Assembly (NCBI GenBank): GCA_030426085.1 | Contig: JAUHYW010000018.1 | Coordinates: 62,001 to 126,000 of the forward strand | Reading direction: 5' to 3' | From: a bacterium | GTDB lineage: Bacteria; Myxococcota_A; Bradymonadia; UBA7976; UBA1532 | Length of the DNA: 64,000 nt | Shown here: positions 40,504 to 48,748 of the stretch, one piece after another | Layout: every line of letters begins with the position of its first letter | Position numbering within the stretch: position 1 is the first letter of the stretch | Made by a program: the position numbers and the translations under genes | The notes under the pieces: model-generated | Databases searched by the model: none | Seen by the model: only the letters and a program-made list of their open reading frames with translations | Told to the model about the DNA's origin: nothing

Positions 40504-40713
40504 ATGACGGATGAGTCTGGTCTGGCGCCGGGTCAGGCTATCGACCGGCTCTATGGCAGTTATCGGCAGCGCCCGGGGTCCGGGGCCGCCCCCGGCGCAG
40601 CCGGTCAAGGCGACCTCCGGCGGAGTCAGGAGCCCCCCGACGCCCGGCGCGCCGATGGCCGCCCCATGCGCTCTGCGGCGCGCCGGGCGGCCGTCGGGGT
40701 CGAACCCGATTGA
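40504..40713 (+). CDS. Possible small protein, 69 aa
   Basis: ATG at 40504 is preceded by GAGGTGG eight bases upstream, a good ribosome-binding site. The frame runs 69 codons to TGA and would encode MTDESGLAPGQAIDRLYGSY followed by a Pro/Arg/Ala-rich, probably disordered tail. It resembles no family known to me. It lies 61 bp upstream of the SDR gene, same strand. The composition of the tail is what any GC-rich frame would give, so it may be chance; the only positive evidence is the start site. Confidence 0.25.
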   Translation: MTDESGLAPGQAIDRLYGSYRQRPGSGAAPGAAGQGDLRRSQEPPDARRADGRPMRSAARRAAVGVEPD

Positions 40714-40774
40714 CACGGGGGGGCCGCACGCGGTGGACTCGTGCGCGAGGGGACTGCGTCAGGGGAGCGTCGCA

Positions 40775-41626
40775 ATGGCGACGAAGACCGTGCTTTTCAC
40801 CGGTGCCTCCAGCGGCATCGGGCGCGCGACATCTTTGCATCTGGCTCGAAGTGGTTGGCGGGTCTACGCCGGTGTGCGCAAGGACGCCGACGCCGACTCA
40901 CTCGCCGCCGACGCCGACAGCACCGGGGGCCATCTGATCCCGGTGAAGCTCGACGTCACGAAGCCGGACCACATCGAGGCGGCGATCGATCGGATCGGCG
41001 GCGAGGCCGATCACCTCGACGCCCTCGTGAACAACGCCGGCATCTTCGCCGAGGTCCCGCTCGAGGTGCTGCCCCTCGACGAGCTGCGCAAGCTGTTCGA
41101 CGTCAACGTCTTCGGGGCGATGGCGGTGACCCAGGCAGCCCTGCCCCTGCTGCGGGCCGGCCCGGGGCGGGTGGTGATGGTCAGCTCGATGGCCGGCCGG
41201 GTGTCGTTCCCCATCGCCGGGGGCTACTGCGCCAGCAAGTTCGCCCTCGAGGCGCTCAGCGCCGCCCTGCGCATGGAGATCGCCGGCCAGGGCATCGCGG
41301 TGAGCGTCATCAACGTCGGGACCTACGCCACCGCCGCGTGGCGCAAGGGGGCCGACGTGGGCTCCGAAGTGCTCGAGCTGCTCGACGAGCACCAGAAGGA
41401 CCTCTACGCCGACATGATCGTCGAGGCCCGGCGCATCAACGGCGACTTCCTGCAGCAGGCCAACCCCATGGATCGGGTGGTGAGCACCATCGAGCGGGCC
41501 CTGAGCGACGCCAGCCCTCGGCGGCGCTACGTCGCCGGCGCCGACGCCCGCCGGGTCGAGCTGGCCCGGCTGCTGCCCGACGGCCTGCGCGAGCGGCTGG
41601 TGATGAAGCAGCTCGGGCTGGGCTGA
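40775..41626 (+). CDS. Short-chain dehydrogenase/reductase (SDR)
   Basis: This 283-aa classical SDR binds NAD(P) and oxidises or reduces a carbonyl/alcohol substrate that cannot be named from sequence. Visible motifs: TGASSGIG (9-16) for the dinucleotide, NNAG near residue 85, catalytic Ser138, Tyr151 and Lys155 (YCASK). The start ATG at 40775 follows AGGGGAG. The C-terminal part (about 230-283) is extended relative to minimal SDRs and ends GLRERLVMKQLGLG, as in the group of SDRs annotated as cell-envelope or lipid related. The next gene, a lipoprotein, starts 29 bp downstream, so co-transcription is likely. Confidence 0.93.
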   Translation: MATKTVLFTGASSGIGRATSLHLARSGWRVYAGVRKDADADSLAADADSTGGHLIPVKLDVTKPDHIEAAIDRIGGEADHLDALVNNAGIFAEVPLEVLPLDELRKLFDVNVFGAMAVTQAALPLLRAGPGRVVMVSSMAGRVSFPIAGGYCASKFALEALSAALRMEIAGQGIAVSVINVGTYATAAWRKGADVGSEVLELLDEHQKDLYADMIVEARRINGDFLQQANPMDRVVSTIERALSDASPRRRYVAGADARRVELARLLPDGLRERLVMKQLGLG

Positions 41627-41655
41627 GCGCCGACCCGCCGACGACCGGAGGCCGT

Positions 41656-44340
41656 ATGCACCGCCGGCTGCGCCGTCCGCTGGCCCCCCTCTCGCTGATC
41701 GGCCTGGCGCTGCTCGCGGCCGGCTGCGACGACGGCGACGCGCAGCCCGACCCCATCGCCGACGCCGCGCCCGATGCGATCCTCGACGCCATGTCCGACG
41801 CGCTCGACGCGGCCCCCGACGGCGACGGCCCCCCGGGGGACGCCGCCCCCGACGCGATCCCCGACGCCGCGCTGCCCCCGTGCCCGGCTCCGGTGCCGCC
41901 GGAGGAGGCCACCCGCCGGGTCGGCCCGCTCGACGACGGGGGCTACCTGACCCCCGGCGGCCGCGTCGCCCGCAGCCTGGGGCCCGACACCCGCATCGAG
42001 GGCTTCCCCACCGATCTGCTCGTCGATCCCCGGGGCCGGGTGGCCTGGGTCACCAGCGCCAGCCGCGACGACCGGACCCTGGTCGTCGTCGACCTGCTCA
42101 CCCTCGAGATCCGCCAGCGCGTGGTCCGCGACGAGTCGCATTACGGGCTGGCCGTCGATCCCGAGGCGACCGTGCTCTACGCCTCGGCCGGCGACACCGA
42201 GCGGGTCGACCGCTTCCCCATCGCCGAGGACGGCGCCGTCGGCGAGCCCGAGGGCCTCGACGTCGGCGGCTACCCCGCCGGGCTGGCGCTCTCGGCCGAC
42301 GGCGCCCGGCTGTGGGTCGCGCTCTTCGACGGCGGCGAGCTGGTCGAGGTCGACACCGCCGCCTGGCAGGTCACCCGGCGCCTCGAGATGCCCGGCGCCT
42401 TGTGGGACGTCGTCCGCATCCCCCGCCTCGGCCTGATCTACGTCAGCGATCTGGCCGGCGAGACGCTGCGGGTCGTCGACCCCGAGGTCTGGGCCATCGT
42501 CGACGAGATCGCCGCGCCCACCTCGCCGGCCGGCCTCGCGGTGCACCCCGACGGCAGCCGCCTGTGGGCCGCCGTCTCGGGGGCCGACGCGGTGCTCACC
42601 GTCGACCCCACCGACGCCTCGGTCATCGGCTGGACCCCCGCCGCGGGCGACGACTGGACCGACGCCGACGGCCAGCCGCTGCCCAACTCCAACGTCAACG
42701 CGCTGGCCTACGACCCCGCCACCGACCGCCTCTACGCCAGCCGGGGCGCCGACAACGCCATCTCGGTCTTCGCCGCCGACGACATGGCTCTGCTCGGCGC
42801 GCTGCCCACCCCGTGGTACCCGACCGACGTGGCGCTGATCCCCGGCGGGGGCACGCTGTTGAGCCTCGAGGGCAAGGGCCGCGGCGCCGGGCCCAACGAA
42901 GGGCAGGGGGTCAAGGACCGCCTCGCCGGCAGCATCTCGGCCATCGCGCTCGATGACGTCGATCTGGCCGAGGCCACCGCCATCGCCCGCGAGGGCTACG
43001 CCCGCCCGGCGACCGTCTTCCCCTACGCCTGCGACGAAGGCCGCTTCCCGATCCCGACCCGGCCCGGCATGCGCTCGCCCATCGAGCACGTCATCCTCAT
43101 CGTCAAAGAGAACAAGACCTTCGACTGCGTCTTCGGCGACCTCGACGACCTCGACGTGACCACCGACCCGGCCAACCTGCGCTGGGGCGAGGCCTTCACC
43201 CCCAACGCCCACGCCATCGCCCGCGAGTTCTGCATCGTCGACAACTTCTACACCGAGGTCGCCAACTCCGATCAGGGCCACATCTTCCTCACCTCAGCCC
43301 ACATGACCGAGTACGTCGAGCGCATCTGGACCGAGAAGACCCGCACCGATCGCTTCGGCGGCTTCCAGGTCCTCGACCCGGCCATCCCCGACAAGGGCAA
43401 CGTCTTCAGCCACCTCGCCGACAACGGGATCGACATCCGGATCTTCGGTGAGATCGTGGGCATGTTCGCCCCGCTCGCCGCCGGCGGGCGGGTCGTGCTG
43501 CTCAGCGATCTGGGGTGGCCCGGGGGCCCGGTCACCAACTACAGCGTCACCGATGAGGCCAAGGCCCGGCACTTCATCGCCCAGACGATCGAGGCCGGGC
43601 GGCTGCCCGCGTTCAGCTACGTCCTGCTGCCCAACGACCACACCAACGGCACCGACCCCGGCCGGCCGACGCCGGAGTCGATGGTCGCCGACAACGACTA
43701 CGCGATGGGGCTGATCGTCGAGGCGCTCGCCGCCTCGGACTATTGGCGCAAGTCAGTGGTCATCGCGGTCTACGACGACACCCAGAGCTGCGAGGATCAC
43801 ATCGACGGCCACCGCTCGGGCCTGCTCGTCGCCGGCCCCTGGGTCCGCCGGGGGCACGTCAGCCACGTGCACGGCTCCTTCCTGTCGATCATCACCACCG
43901 TCAACCGCATCCTGGGGGTCCCGCCCATCGGCCGCCCCGACGCCAGCGCGCTGCCGCTGTGGGACTGCTTCACCGGCGAGCCCGACCCGACGCCCTACAC
44001 CGCGCGGCCGCGCAGCGTCCCCCCCGAGGTCAACCCCGACGACGCGCCGGGGGCCGAGCAGTCGGCCCGTATGGACTGGCGCAGCCCCGACCGCAACCCG
44101 GGGCTGGGGGTCATCCTCGACAGCTACCGGCTGTACAAGATGGGGCGCATCACCAAGGCCGAGGCCCAGCGGCGCATCGACCTCGGGCCGGGGGACGCCG
44201 AAGACTGGGACGACGCGATCGAAGAGTCGAAGGCAGAGACCACCGCCTTCGACGCCGACCTCGCCCGCTATCAGCGGTGGCGCGCCGATCGTGGCCTGCC
44301 GCCCATCGAGCTGTTCGGGGCGAAGCCACCTCCACCCTGA
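41656..44340 (+). CDS. Lipoprotein with YncE-like beta-propeller and phosphoesterase domain
   Basis: This 894-aa protein starts at 41656 behind GGAGG. Its signal has the lipobox LLAAG-C followed by DDGD and a DAAPDA-type tether, like the lipoproteins of the minus-strand operon. Residues about 90-440 form repeated beta-propeller blades (DPRGRVAWV, DPEATVLYAS, ADGARLWVA, HPDGSRLWAA). From residue 476 a PF04185-type phosphoesterase (phospholipase C/acid phosphatase family) domain starts with IEHVILIVKENKTFD and contains PNDHTNGT and YDDTQ metal or catalytic segments. The combination of propeller plus phosphoesterase is known in other bacteria; the substrate is unknown. It is probably periplasmic or surface-exposed. 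Confidence 0.92.
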   Translation: MHRRLRRPLAPLSLIGLALLAAGCDDGDAQPDPIADAAPDAILDAMSDALDAAPDGDGPPGDAAPDAIPDAALPPCPAPVPPEEATRRVGPLDDGGYLTPGGRVARSLGPDTRIEGFPTDLLVDPRGRVAWVTSASRDDRTLVVVDLLTLEIRQRVVRDESHYGLAVDPEATVLYASAGDTERVDRFPIAEDGAVGEPEGLDVGGYPAGLALSADGARLWVALFDGGELVEVDTAAWQVTRRLEMPGALWDVVRIPRLGLIYVSDLAGETLRVVDPEVWAIVDEIAAPTSPAGLAVHPDGSRLWAAVSGADAVLTVDPTDASVIGWTPAAGDDWTDADGQPLPNSNVNALAYDPATDRLYASRGADNAISVFAADDMALLGALPTPWYPTDVALIPGGGTLLSLEGKGRGAGPNEGQGVKDRLAGSISAIALDDVDLAEATAIAREGYARPATVFPYACDEGRFPIPTRPGMRSPIEHVILIVKENKTFDCVFGDLDDLDVTTDPANLRWGEAFTPNAHAIAREFCIVDNFYTEVANSDQGHIFLTSAHMTEYVERIWTEKTRTDRFGGFQVLDPAIPDKGNVFSHLADNGIDIRIFGEIVGMFAPLAAGGRVVLLSDLGWPGGPVTNYSVTDEAKARHFIAQTIEAGRLPAFSYVLLPNDHTNGTDPGRPTPESMVADNDYAMGLIVEALAASDYWRKSVVIAVYDDTQSCEDHIDGHRSGLLVAGPWVRRGHVSHVHGSFLSIITTVNRILGVPPIGRPDASALPLWDCFTGEPDPTPYTARPRSVPPEVNPDDAPGAEQSARMDWRSPDRNPGLGVILDSYRLYKMGRITKAEAQRRIDLGPGDAEDWDDAIEESKAETTAFDADLARYQRWRADRGLPPIELFGAKPPPP

Positions 44341-44405
44341 CCCGCCGAGCCGCGCCGGATCGCGCCCCCGGCCGCGGCTTCACCCTCCGGGCGCGGGAGT
44401 CACCC

Positions 44406-45158
44406 ATGGCATCCGGTGCGTTCCCTTCGGTCTCACCCCACGGCGATCTGGAGCCGATATTCGACGACATCTGGCGGGTGCAGGGCTCGGTGAGCCTGTC
44501 CCCCCCGCCGATGCGCTTCAGCCGCAACATGTTCGTGGTGCGCCACGACGGCGCGCTGACCTTGATCAACACCGTCCGCCTCGACGACCGCCGGCTGGCC
44601 GACCTCGACGCGCTCGGCGAGGTGAAGCACATCATCCGCATCGCCGGCTTCCACGGCATGGACGATCCCTTCTACAAGCACCGCTATCAGGCGACGGTGT
44701 GGTGCGTGAAGGGCATGGCCTACGCCAAGGGCTTCGACGCCACCAAGACCGCCCCCGACGACGGCTACTTCCACCCCGACGAGATCGTGGAGGCCGGCGC
44801 CGAGCTGCCGCTGCCCGGGGCTGCGCTGCACGTCATCGGGGGCAAGGTGCCCGAGGGCGTGCTGCGCCTCGACCGGGAGGGCGGCGTCCTGATCACCGGC
44901 GACGCCCTCCAGAACTGGGATCGCACCGACGAAGGCTTCAACTGGCCGGCCCGCATCGTGATGCGGCTCATGGGCTTCATCAAACCGCACAACGTCGGCC
45001 CCGGCTGGCTCAAGGGGGCCGGCCCCGATCGGGCCGCGCTGCGGGCGCTGCTCGACCTCGACTTCGAACACGTCCTGCCGGGTCACGGCACCCCGGTGAT
45101 CGGCGGCGCCCGCGAGAAGTACCGCCCGGTCATCGAGCGCGTCACCGGGACGACATGA
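44406..45158 (+). CDS. Metallo-beta-lactamase-fold protein with degenerate metal motif
   Basis: This 250-aa protein starts at ATG 44406. The pattern WRVQGSVSL...NMFVVRHDGALTLINT, then GGVLITGDALQNW, then HVLPGHGTPV is that of MBL-fold hydrolases. However the usual HxHxDH is represented by HGMDDP: only the first His and the Asp remain in register. Later GD and PGHG motifs are intact, so one zinc site may persist or the protein may be non-catalytic. It has no signal peptide and is probably cytoplasmic. The methyltransferase gene begins 10 bp after its stop, so the two are almost certainly co-transcribed. Confidence 0.8.
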   Translation: MASGAFPSVSPHGDLEPIFDDIWRVQGSVSLSPPPMRFSRNMFVVRHDGALTLINTVRLDDRRLADLDALGEVKHIIRIAGFHGMDDPFYKHRYQATVWCVKGMAYAKGFDATKTAPDDGYFHPDEIVEAGAELPLPGAALHVIGGKVPEGVLRLDREGGVLITGDALQNWDRTDEGFNWPARIVMRLMGFIKPHNVGPGWLKGAGPDRAALRALLDLDFEHVLPGHGTPVIGGAREKYRPVIERVTGTT

Positions 45159-45168
45159 GAGGCATGAC

Positions 45169-45927
45169 ATGAAAACGCCCGAGGGACAGACCTCGTTCTA
45201 CGATGACTACGCCGACTGGTGGCTGCTGCTGTCACCGGTCGAAGACTACGCCGACGAGGCGGCGAGCTACCTCGAGCTGCTGCGACGCCACGGGCCGGTG
45301 AAGAGCGTCCTCGAGCTGGGCAGCGGTGGGGGCAACGTGGCGTGGTACCTCAAGCGCCACGCCGACCTCACCCTGGTCGACCTGTCGCCGGCGATGCTCG
45401 CCGAGAGCCGAAAGCTCAACCCCGAGTGTGAACACATCGCCGGCGACATGCGCGACCTGCGCCTCGATCGCACCTTCGACGCGGTCTTCGTGCACGACGC
45501 CATCGGCTTCATGACATCCCGGGCCGACCTCGAAGCGGCGATGCGCACCGCCTTCGTGCACCTGAAGCCGGGCGGCGCGGCCGTCTTCTGCCCCGACTTC
45601 GTCGAAGACGACTTCGTGCCCTACACCGACTGCGGCGGCGAGGACGGCGCCGACGGGCGGGCGCTGCGCTACCTCGAGTGGGTCGACGACCCGACGCCGG
45701 GCGATGGCAAGGTCCGGTGGGTCTTCCAGTTCGTCATGCGCCACGCCGACGGCCGGATCGAGACGCTGCTCGACGACGGGGAGGGGGGCCTGTTCTCCGA
45801 GGCGCAGTGGCTCGACGCGCTGCGCGCGGTGGGGTTCGAGGCCGACATCCACCGCAACCCCGCGCCCGAGAATACGCCGGGGGAGGGGCCGCCGGGGCAG
45901 GTGCAGTTCGTGGCCCGCAAGCCCTGA
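45169..45927 (+). CDS. Class I SAM-dependent methyltransferase
   Basis: This 252-aa protein has the SAM-binding signature VLELGSGGGN (motif I, residues about 47-56), an acidic end of strand 2 (LVDLSPAML), and FDAVFVHDAIGFM as the motif IV region, followed by LKPGGAAVF. These are the ordered motifs of a Rossmann-fold methyltransferase. The substrate cannot be inferred. The start ATG 45169 lies 10 bp after the MBL-fold gene. Downstream is the operator of the ArsR-type gene, which may mark the end of this unit. Confidence 0.9.
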   Translation: MKTPEGQTSFYDDYADWWLLLSPVEDYADEAASYLELLRRHGPVKSVLELGSGGGNVAWYLKRHADLTLVDLSPAMLAESRKLNPECEHIAGDMRDLRLDRTFDAVFVHDAIGFMTSRADLEAAMRTAFVHLKPGGAAVFCPDFVEDDFVPYTDCGGEDGADGRALRYLEWVDDPTPGDGKVRWVFQFVMRHADGRIETLLDDGEGGLFSEAQWLDALRAVGFEADIHRNPAPENTPGEGPPGQVQFVARKP

Positions 45928-45950
45928 GCGGGCCGCCGGGCAGAAACCTC

Positions 45951-45980
45951 TTGCGCCGGACTTCGATGTTCATCTAATTA
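45951..45980 (+). promoter_or_regulatory. Candidate promoter of the ArsR-DUF2087 gene
   Basis: TTGCGC (45951-45956), an 18-bp spacer and TAATTA (45975-45980) form a plausible sigma-70-type promoter. The -10 box sits inside the operator palindrome, so a repressor bound there would block RNA polymerase. Confidence 0.45.
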
Positions 45981-46010
45981 GATGCCCGTCTGATTAGACG
46001 AACATCGAAG
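45961..46010. promoter_or_regulatory. Nested palindromic operator
   Basis: Outer arms CTTCGATGTTC (45961-45971) and GAACATCGAAG (46000-46010) are a perfect 11-bp inverted repeat. Inside lie two 12-bp palindromes, ATCTAATTAGAT (45972-45983) and GTCTGATTAGAC (45988-45999), separated by GCCC. The block directly precedes the ribosome-binding site of the ArsR-type gene. Autoregulation by that protein is the obvious inference. Confidence 0.8.
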
Positions 46011-46020
46011 GAGGTGCCCC

Positions 46021-46611
46021 ATGCCCGCCGAGATCGCCACCCTGGTCGCGTTCTTCAAGGTCCTCGCCGACGCCACCCGCCTGCGCATCGTCGGCCTGCT
46101 CGCCGTCGAGGAGCGCAGCGTCGACGAGCTGGCCACGCTGGTCGAGGTCCGCCCGCCGACCGTGTCCCATCACCTGTCCAAGCTCAAGAAGCTGGGCCTC
46201 GTCTCGGTGCGCAGCGAGGGCAGCACCCGCTGGTATCGGCTCGAGATCGAGGCCGTCGAGCGCCTCGCCCGCGAGGTGCTCGCCGGTGAGGGCCTGACGA
46301 GCATCGGCGACGAGGTCGAGGCCGCCGCCGAGGACGCCTACGCGCTCAAGGTGATGCAGACCTTCATGGAGGGTGATCGCATCACCCAACTCCCCCGGCA
46401 GTGGCGCAAGAAGATGGTGCTCGTGCGCTACGTGGCTCAGCAGTTCGAGCCCGATCGGACCTACACCGAGCCCGAGGTCAAGGCGGTCATCGCCCCGATC
46501 CACGCCGATCACGTCACCCTGCGTCGGCTGCTCGTCGACGTGGGTTGGATGGTGCGGGACAAGGCCGGCCGCGAGTACCGGCTGAACCCCGAGCGGGTGG
46601 CGGAGTTGTAG
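46021..46611 (+). CDS. ArsR-family HTH regulator with C-terminal DUF2087
   Basis: This 196-aa protein has an N-terminal winged helix typical of ArsR/SmtB (FKVLADATRLRIVGLL, then the recognition helix region RPPTVSHHLSKLKKLGLV). The C-terminal part (about 125-193) has the DUF2087 pattern (PRQWRKKMVLVRYVAQQFEP, then TEPEVKAVI, then LRRLLVDVGWMVR..GREYRL). No cysteine pair typical of metal sensors is seen in the HTH, so the signal is probably not metal. The start follows AAGGAGGTG, a near-perfect Shine-Dalgarno sequence. The nested operator upstream suggests it represses its own transcription. It converges on the graspetide export operon. Confidence 0.93.
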   Translation: MPAEIATLVAFFKVLADATRLRIVGLLAVEERSVDELATLVEVRPPTVSHHLSKLKKLGLVSVRSEGSTRWYRLEIEAVERLAREVLAGEGLTSIGDEVEAAAEDAYALKVMQTFMEGDRITQLPRQWRKKMVLVRYVAQQFEPDRTYTEPEVKAVIAPIHADHVTLRRLLVDVGWMVRDKAGREYRLNPERVAEL

Positions 46612-46666
46612 TCGATGCCATCGCCGAGCCATCGCTGAGCCATCGCCCATCCGATCGCGCACCGCG
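46612..46666. other. Convergent intergenic spacer with short direct repeats
   Basis: The gap between two convergent genes holds GATGCCATC (46614-46622) and two copies of GAGCCATCGC (46626-46635, 46637-46646). No T-tract terminator is seen. Confidence 0.4.
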
Positions 46667-48748
46667 TCAGGGGTGGGCGATGACCATCAGGCTCGGCGCC
46701 CGGTCGAGCGCGCAGCGCAGGCAGTCGTCCACCGTCATGGGATCGAGCGCGGCGAAGCTCTCGTCGAGCACGACCAGATCCGATCGCTGCAACAGCGCCC
46801 GGGCCAGGAAGACCCGGCTGCGCTCCCCGTGGCTGAGCTGCCACCCCGTCTCGCCCACCTGCTGCCGCAGGCCGCCCGGCATGCGATCGATCAGCGGCCC
46901 CAGCCCCAGCCCCCGGGCGGTCTCTTCGGCCTCGGCCAGATCGGCCGGGCTCGGGGGCCACGCCCGGCCGAGCAGCAGGTTGAACGCCAGCGACCCCCCG
47001 AAGACGTGGTTGTCGTGGAACTGCGGCGCCGCCGCGATGCGCCGCCGCCAGCCGCGGGGGCCCAGCGTGCGGTGATCGTAGCCGTCGAGCAGCACCAGCC
47101 CCGACTGGGGCTGGCGCAGGCCGGTGAGCACCGCCGCCAGCGTCGACTTGCCCCCGCCCGACGGCCCCTGGATCAAGAGCCGGGCGCCCCGCCGGATCGA
47201 GACATCGCACCCGTCGAGCACCGCCGGGCCGTCGGGGCGGTAGCGATAGCTCAGGTCGCGGGCGTCGAGCAGGGTGGGGGACTCACGCCTCCCATCTCGG
47301 CCCAGCGCCAGCGGGTCGCCCGCCGGCTGCGTGCGCCGGGCAGCCCGGAAGAGCGGCCCCACGACTCGCCACGCGATGACCGCCCGGCCGATGCGATCGA
47401 GCCCCATGCCCAGCGTCGCCAGGGCCCCACCCGCCAGCAGCACCCCGCCCACCGACACCGCGACCGCCGCCGACGAGGCCCCCGCCACGAAGGCCGGGGC
47501 CAGCGCGGCGATGCCCACCGCGAGCCACGCTCGACCCATCACCCCCAATGGCACCGCCATGGCATCCAGCCGGCGGGCGTCGGCCAGATAGGCCGCCAGC
47601 GCCCGGTCCTCCTCGCCGTGCAGATCGGTCGCCTGCATCAGCCGGGTGCGGTGCCCCACCATCCGGGCCACCAGATCGTCGACCAGCGCCAGCCGGGCCG
47701 TGGTCCACCGCGCTTGCCGTCGGTAGTGCACGACCGCCAGGATCACGACGACCCCGGCGAAGACCCCCAGCGCGGCGACGTGCGCCGCGCCGCCCGCGCC
47801 CAGGCTCAGGACCACCCCGGCGAAGACCAGATCGACCACCGCCATCACCGATCCGAAGGCCAGCCCCAGGGCGCCGGCCTCGATGGTGTCCGACTCGAAC
47901 ACCTGGGCCATCAGCCCGCCGACGCCCTTGCCCCGCATCGCGTCGGGGTCGACCCGCAGCGCGCCGAGCAGCAGCCGCTTCTTGAGCAGCACCCCCACGC
48001 CGGTCGACAGCCGGGCCCGGGCCCACTGCGCGCGCAGCGAGAGCGGCACCATCGTCAGCAGCATCAGCACCCACGCCGCGACGGCCGCCATGCCCAGGCG
48101 CCCGTCGAGCGCGCCGTCGCCGATGAGGACCCAGCCGACCAGCCCGATCGTCAGGTGCGCCAGGTGGGCCAGCCCGAAGGCCAGCGCGTGGCGGCCGAGG
48201 CGGGCGTCCCGGGCCTGACGGATCAGCGGCGCGTCGGGCGCGGCCCGCACGAGCCACGCCTCGCCCACCGGCGCGTCGTGGAAGGCCCGGCGCACGATGG
48301 CCCGCTCGGCCCGCGCCCGCCGCCGCCCGCGCAGCCCGACCCCGTCGAGCAGCGCCACGAAGCCCGGCGCGCCCAGCGTCAGCACCCGTCGGCGCAGGCG
48401 GGCGGTCAGGGCGGCTCGCGGGACCCGGCGCACCCGGCGGTCGGGGGTCAGCAGGCGCAGCCGCGACCCGCCGGCCCCCACGATCGCGAAGACCCCGTCG
48501 GCGCAGCGCACCAGCGCCGGGCCGCCGCGGGCCAGCAGCCCGTCGACGTCGCCGAAGCCGGCGTCGACCGGCTCGACCTCGACCCCCAGCGGCTCGGACA
48601 GCGCGTCGAGCCACGGCCCGTCGGGCACGCCGGATGGGCGGGTGGGGGCCGCCGCGGGCGCCGCCAGCTTCGTGATCGCCGCGAGCGCGTGCAGCGCGTC
48701 GCCCAGATCGGCCGGATCCCAGGCCAGCGTCGAGAGATCGAGCGCCAT
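46667..48748 (-). CDS. ABC exporter, second subunit, with degenerate C39-like N-terminus
   Basis: This 693-aa protein starts at ATG 48748, overlapping the upstream stop as ATGA. Residues 1 to about 150 resemble a C39-peptidase-like domain without catalytic Cys (segments PALVRCADGVFAIVGAGG, LRLLTPDRRVRRVPR). Transmembrane helices follow (about 190-480, including GWVLIGDGAL and AAVAAWVLMLLTMVPLSL). The NBD has Walker A GPSGGGKST, Q-loop APQFHD, signature LSHGERSRV, Walker B LVVLDESFAALD and H-loop IAHP. The protein stops one residue after the H-loop His (His692), which is unusually short. It is probably the partner half-transporter of the C39 ABC protein, together exporting the graspetide; homodimer function cannot be excluded. 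Confidence 0.92.
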   Translation of the reverse strand: MALDLSTLAWDPADLGDALHALAAITKLAAPAAAPTRPSGVPDGPWLDALSEPLGVEVEPVDAGFGDVDGLLARGGPALVRCADGVFAIVGAGGSRLRLLTPDRRVRRVPRAALTARLRRRVLTLGAPGFVALLDGVGLRGRRRARAERAIVRRAFHDAPVGEAWLVRAAPDAPLIRQARDARLGRHALAFGLAHLAHLTIGLVGWVLIGDGALDGRLGMAAVAAWVLMLLTMVPLSLRAQWARARLSTGVGVLLKKRLLLGALRVDPDAMRGKGVGGLMAQVFESDTIEAGALGLAFGSVMAVVDLVFAGVVLSLGAGGAAHVAALGVFAGVVVILAVVHYRRQARWTTARLALVDDLVARMVGHRTRLMQATDLHGEEDRALAAYLADARRLDAMAVPLGVMGRAWLAVGIAALAPAFVAGASSAAVAVSVGGVLLAGGALATLGMGLDRIGRAVIAWRVVGPLFRAARRTQPAGDPLALGRDGRRESPTLLDARDLSYRYRPDGPAVLDGCDVSIRRGARLLIQGPSGGGKSTLAAVLTGLRQPQSGLVLLDGYDHRTLGPRGWRRRIAAAPQFHDNHVFGGSLAFNLLLGRAWPPSPADLAEAEETARGLGLGPLIDRMPGGLRQQVGETGWQLSHGERSRVFLARALLQRSDLVVLDESFAALDPMTVDDCLRCALDRAPSLMVIAHP

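Noticed and set aside
27888-40514. A 4208-codon open frame on the plus strand
   Set aside because: It is antisense to the 4100-aa protein. The opposite frame stays open because GAC/GTC-type codons in GC-rich DNA lack stops on both strands. It has no signal peptide, domains or ribosome-binding site, while the minus-strand product has all of them.
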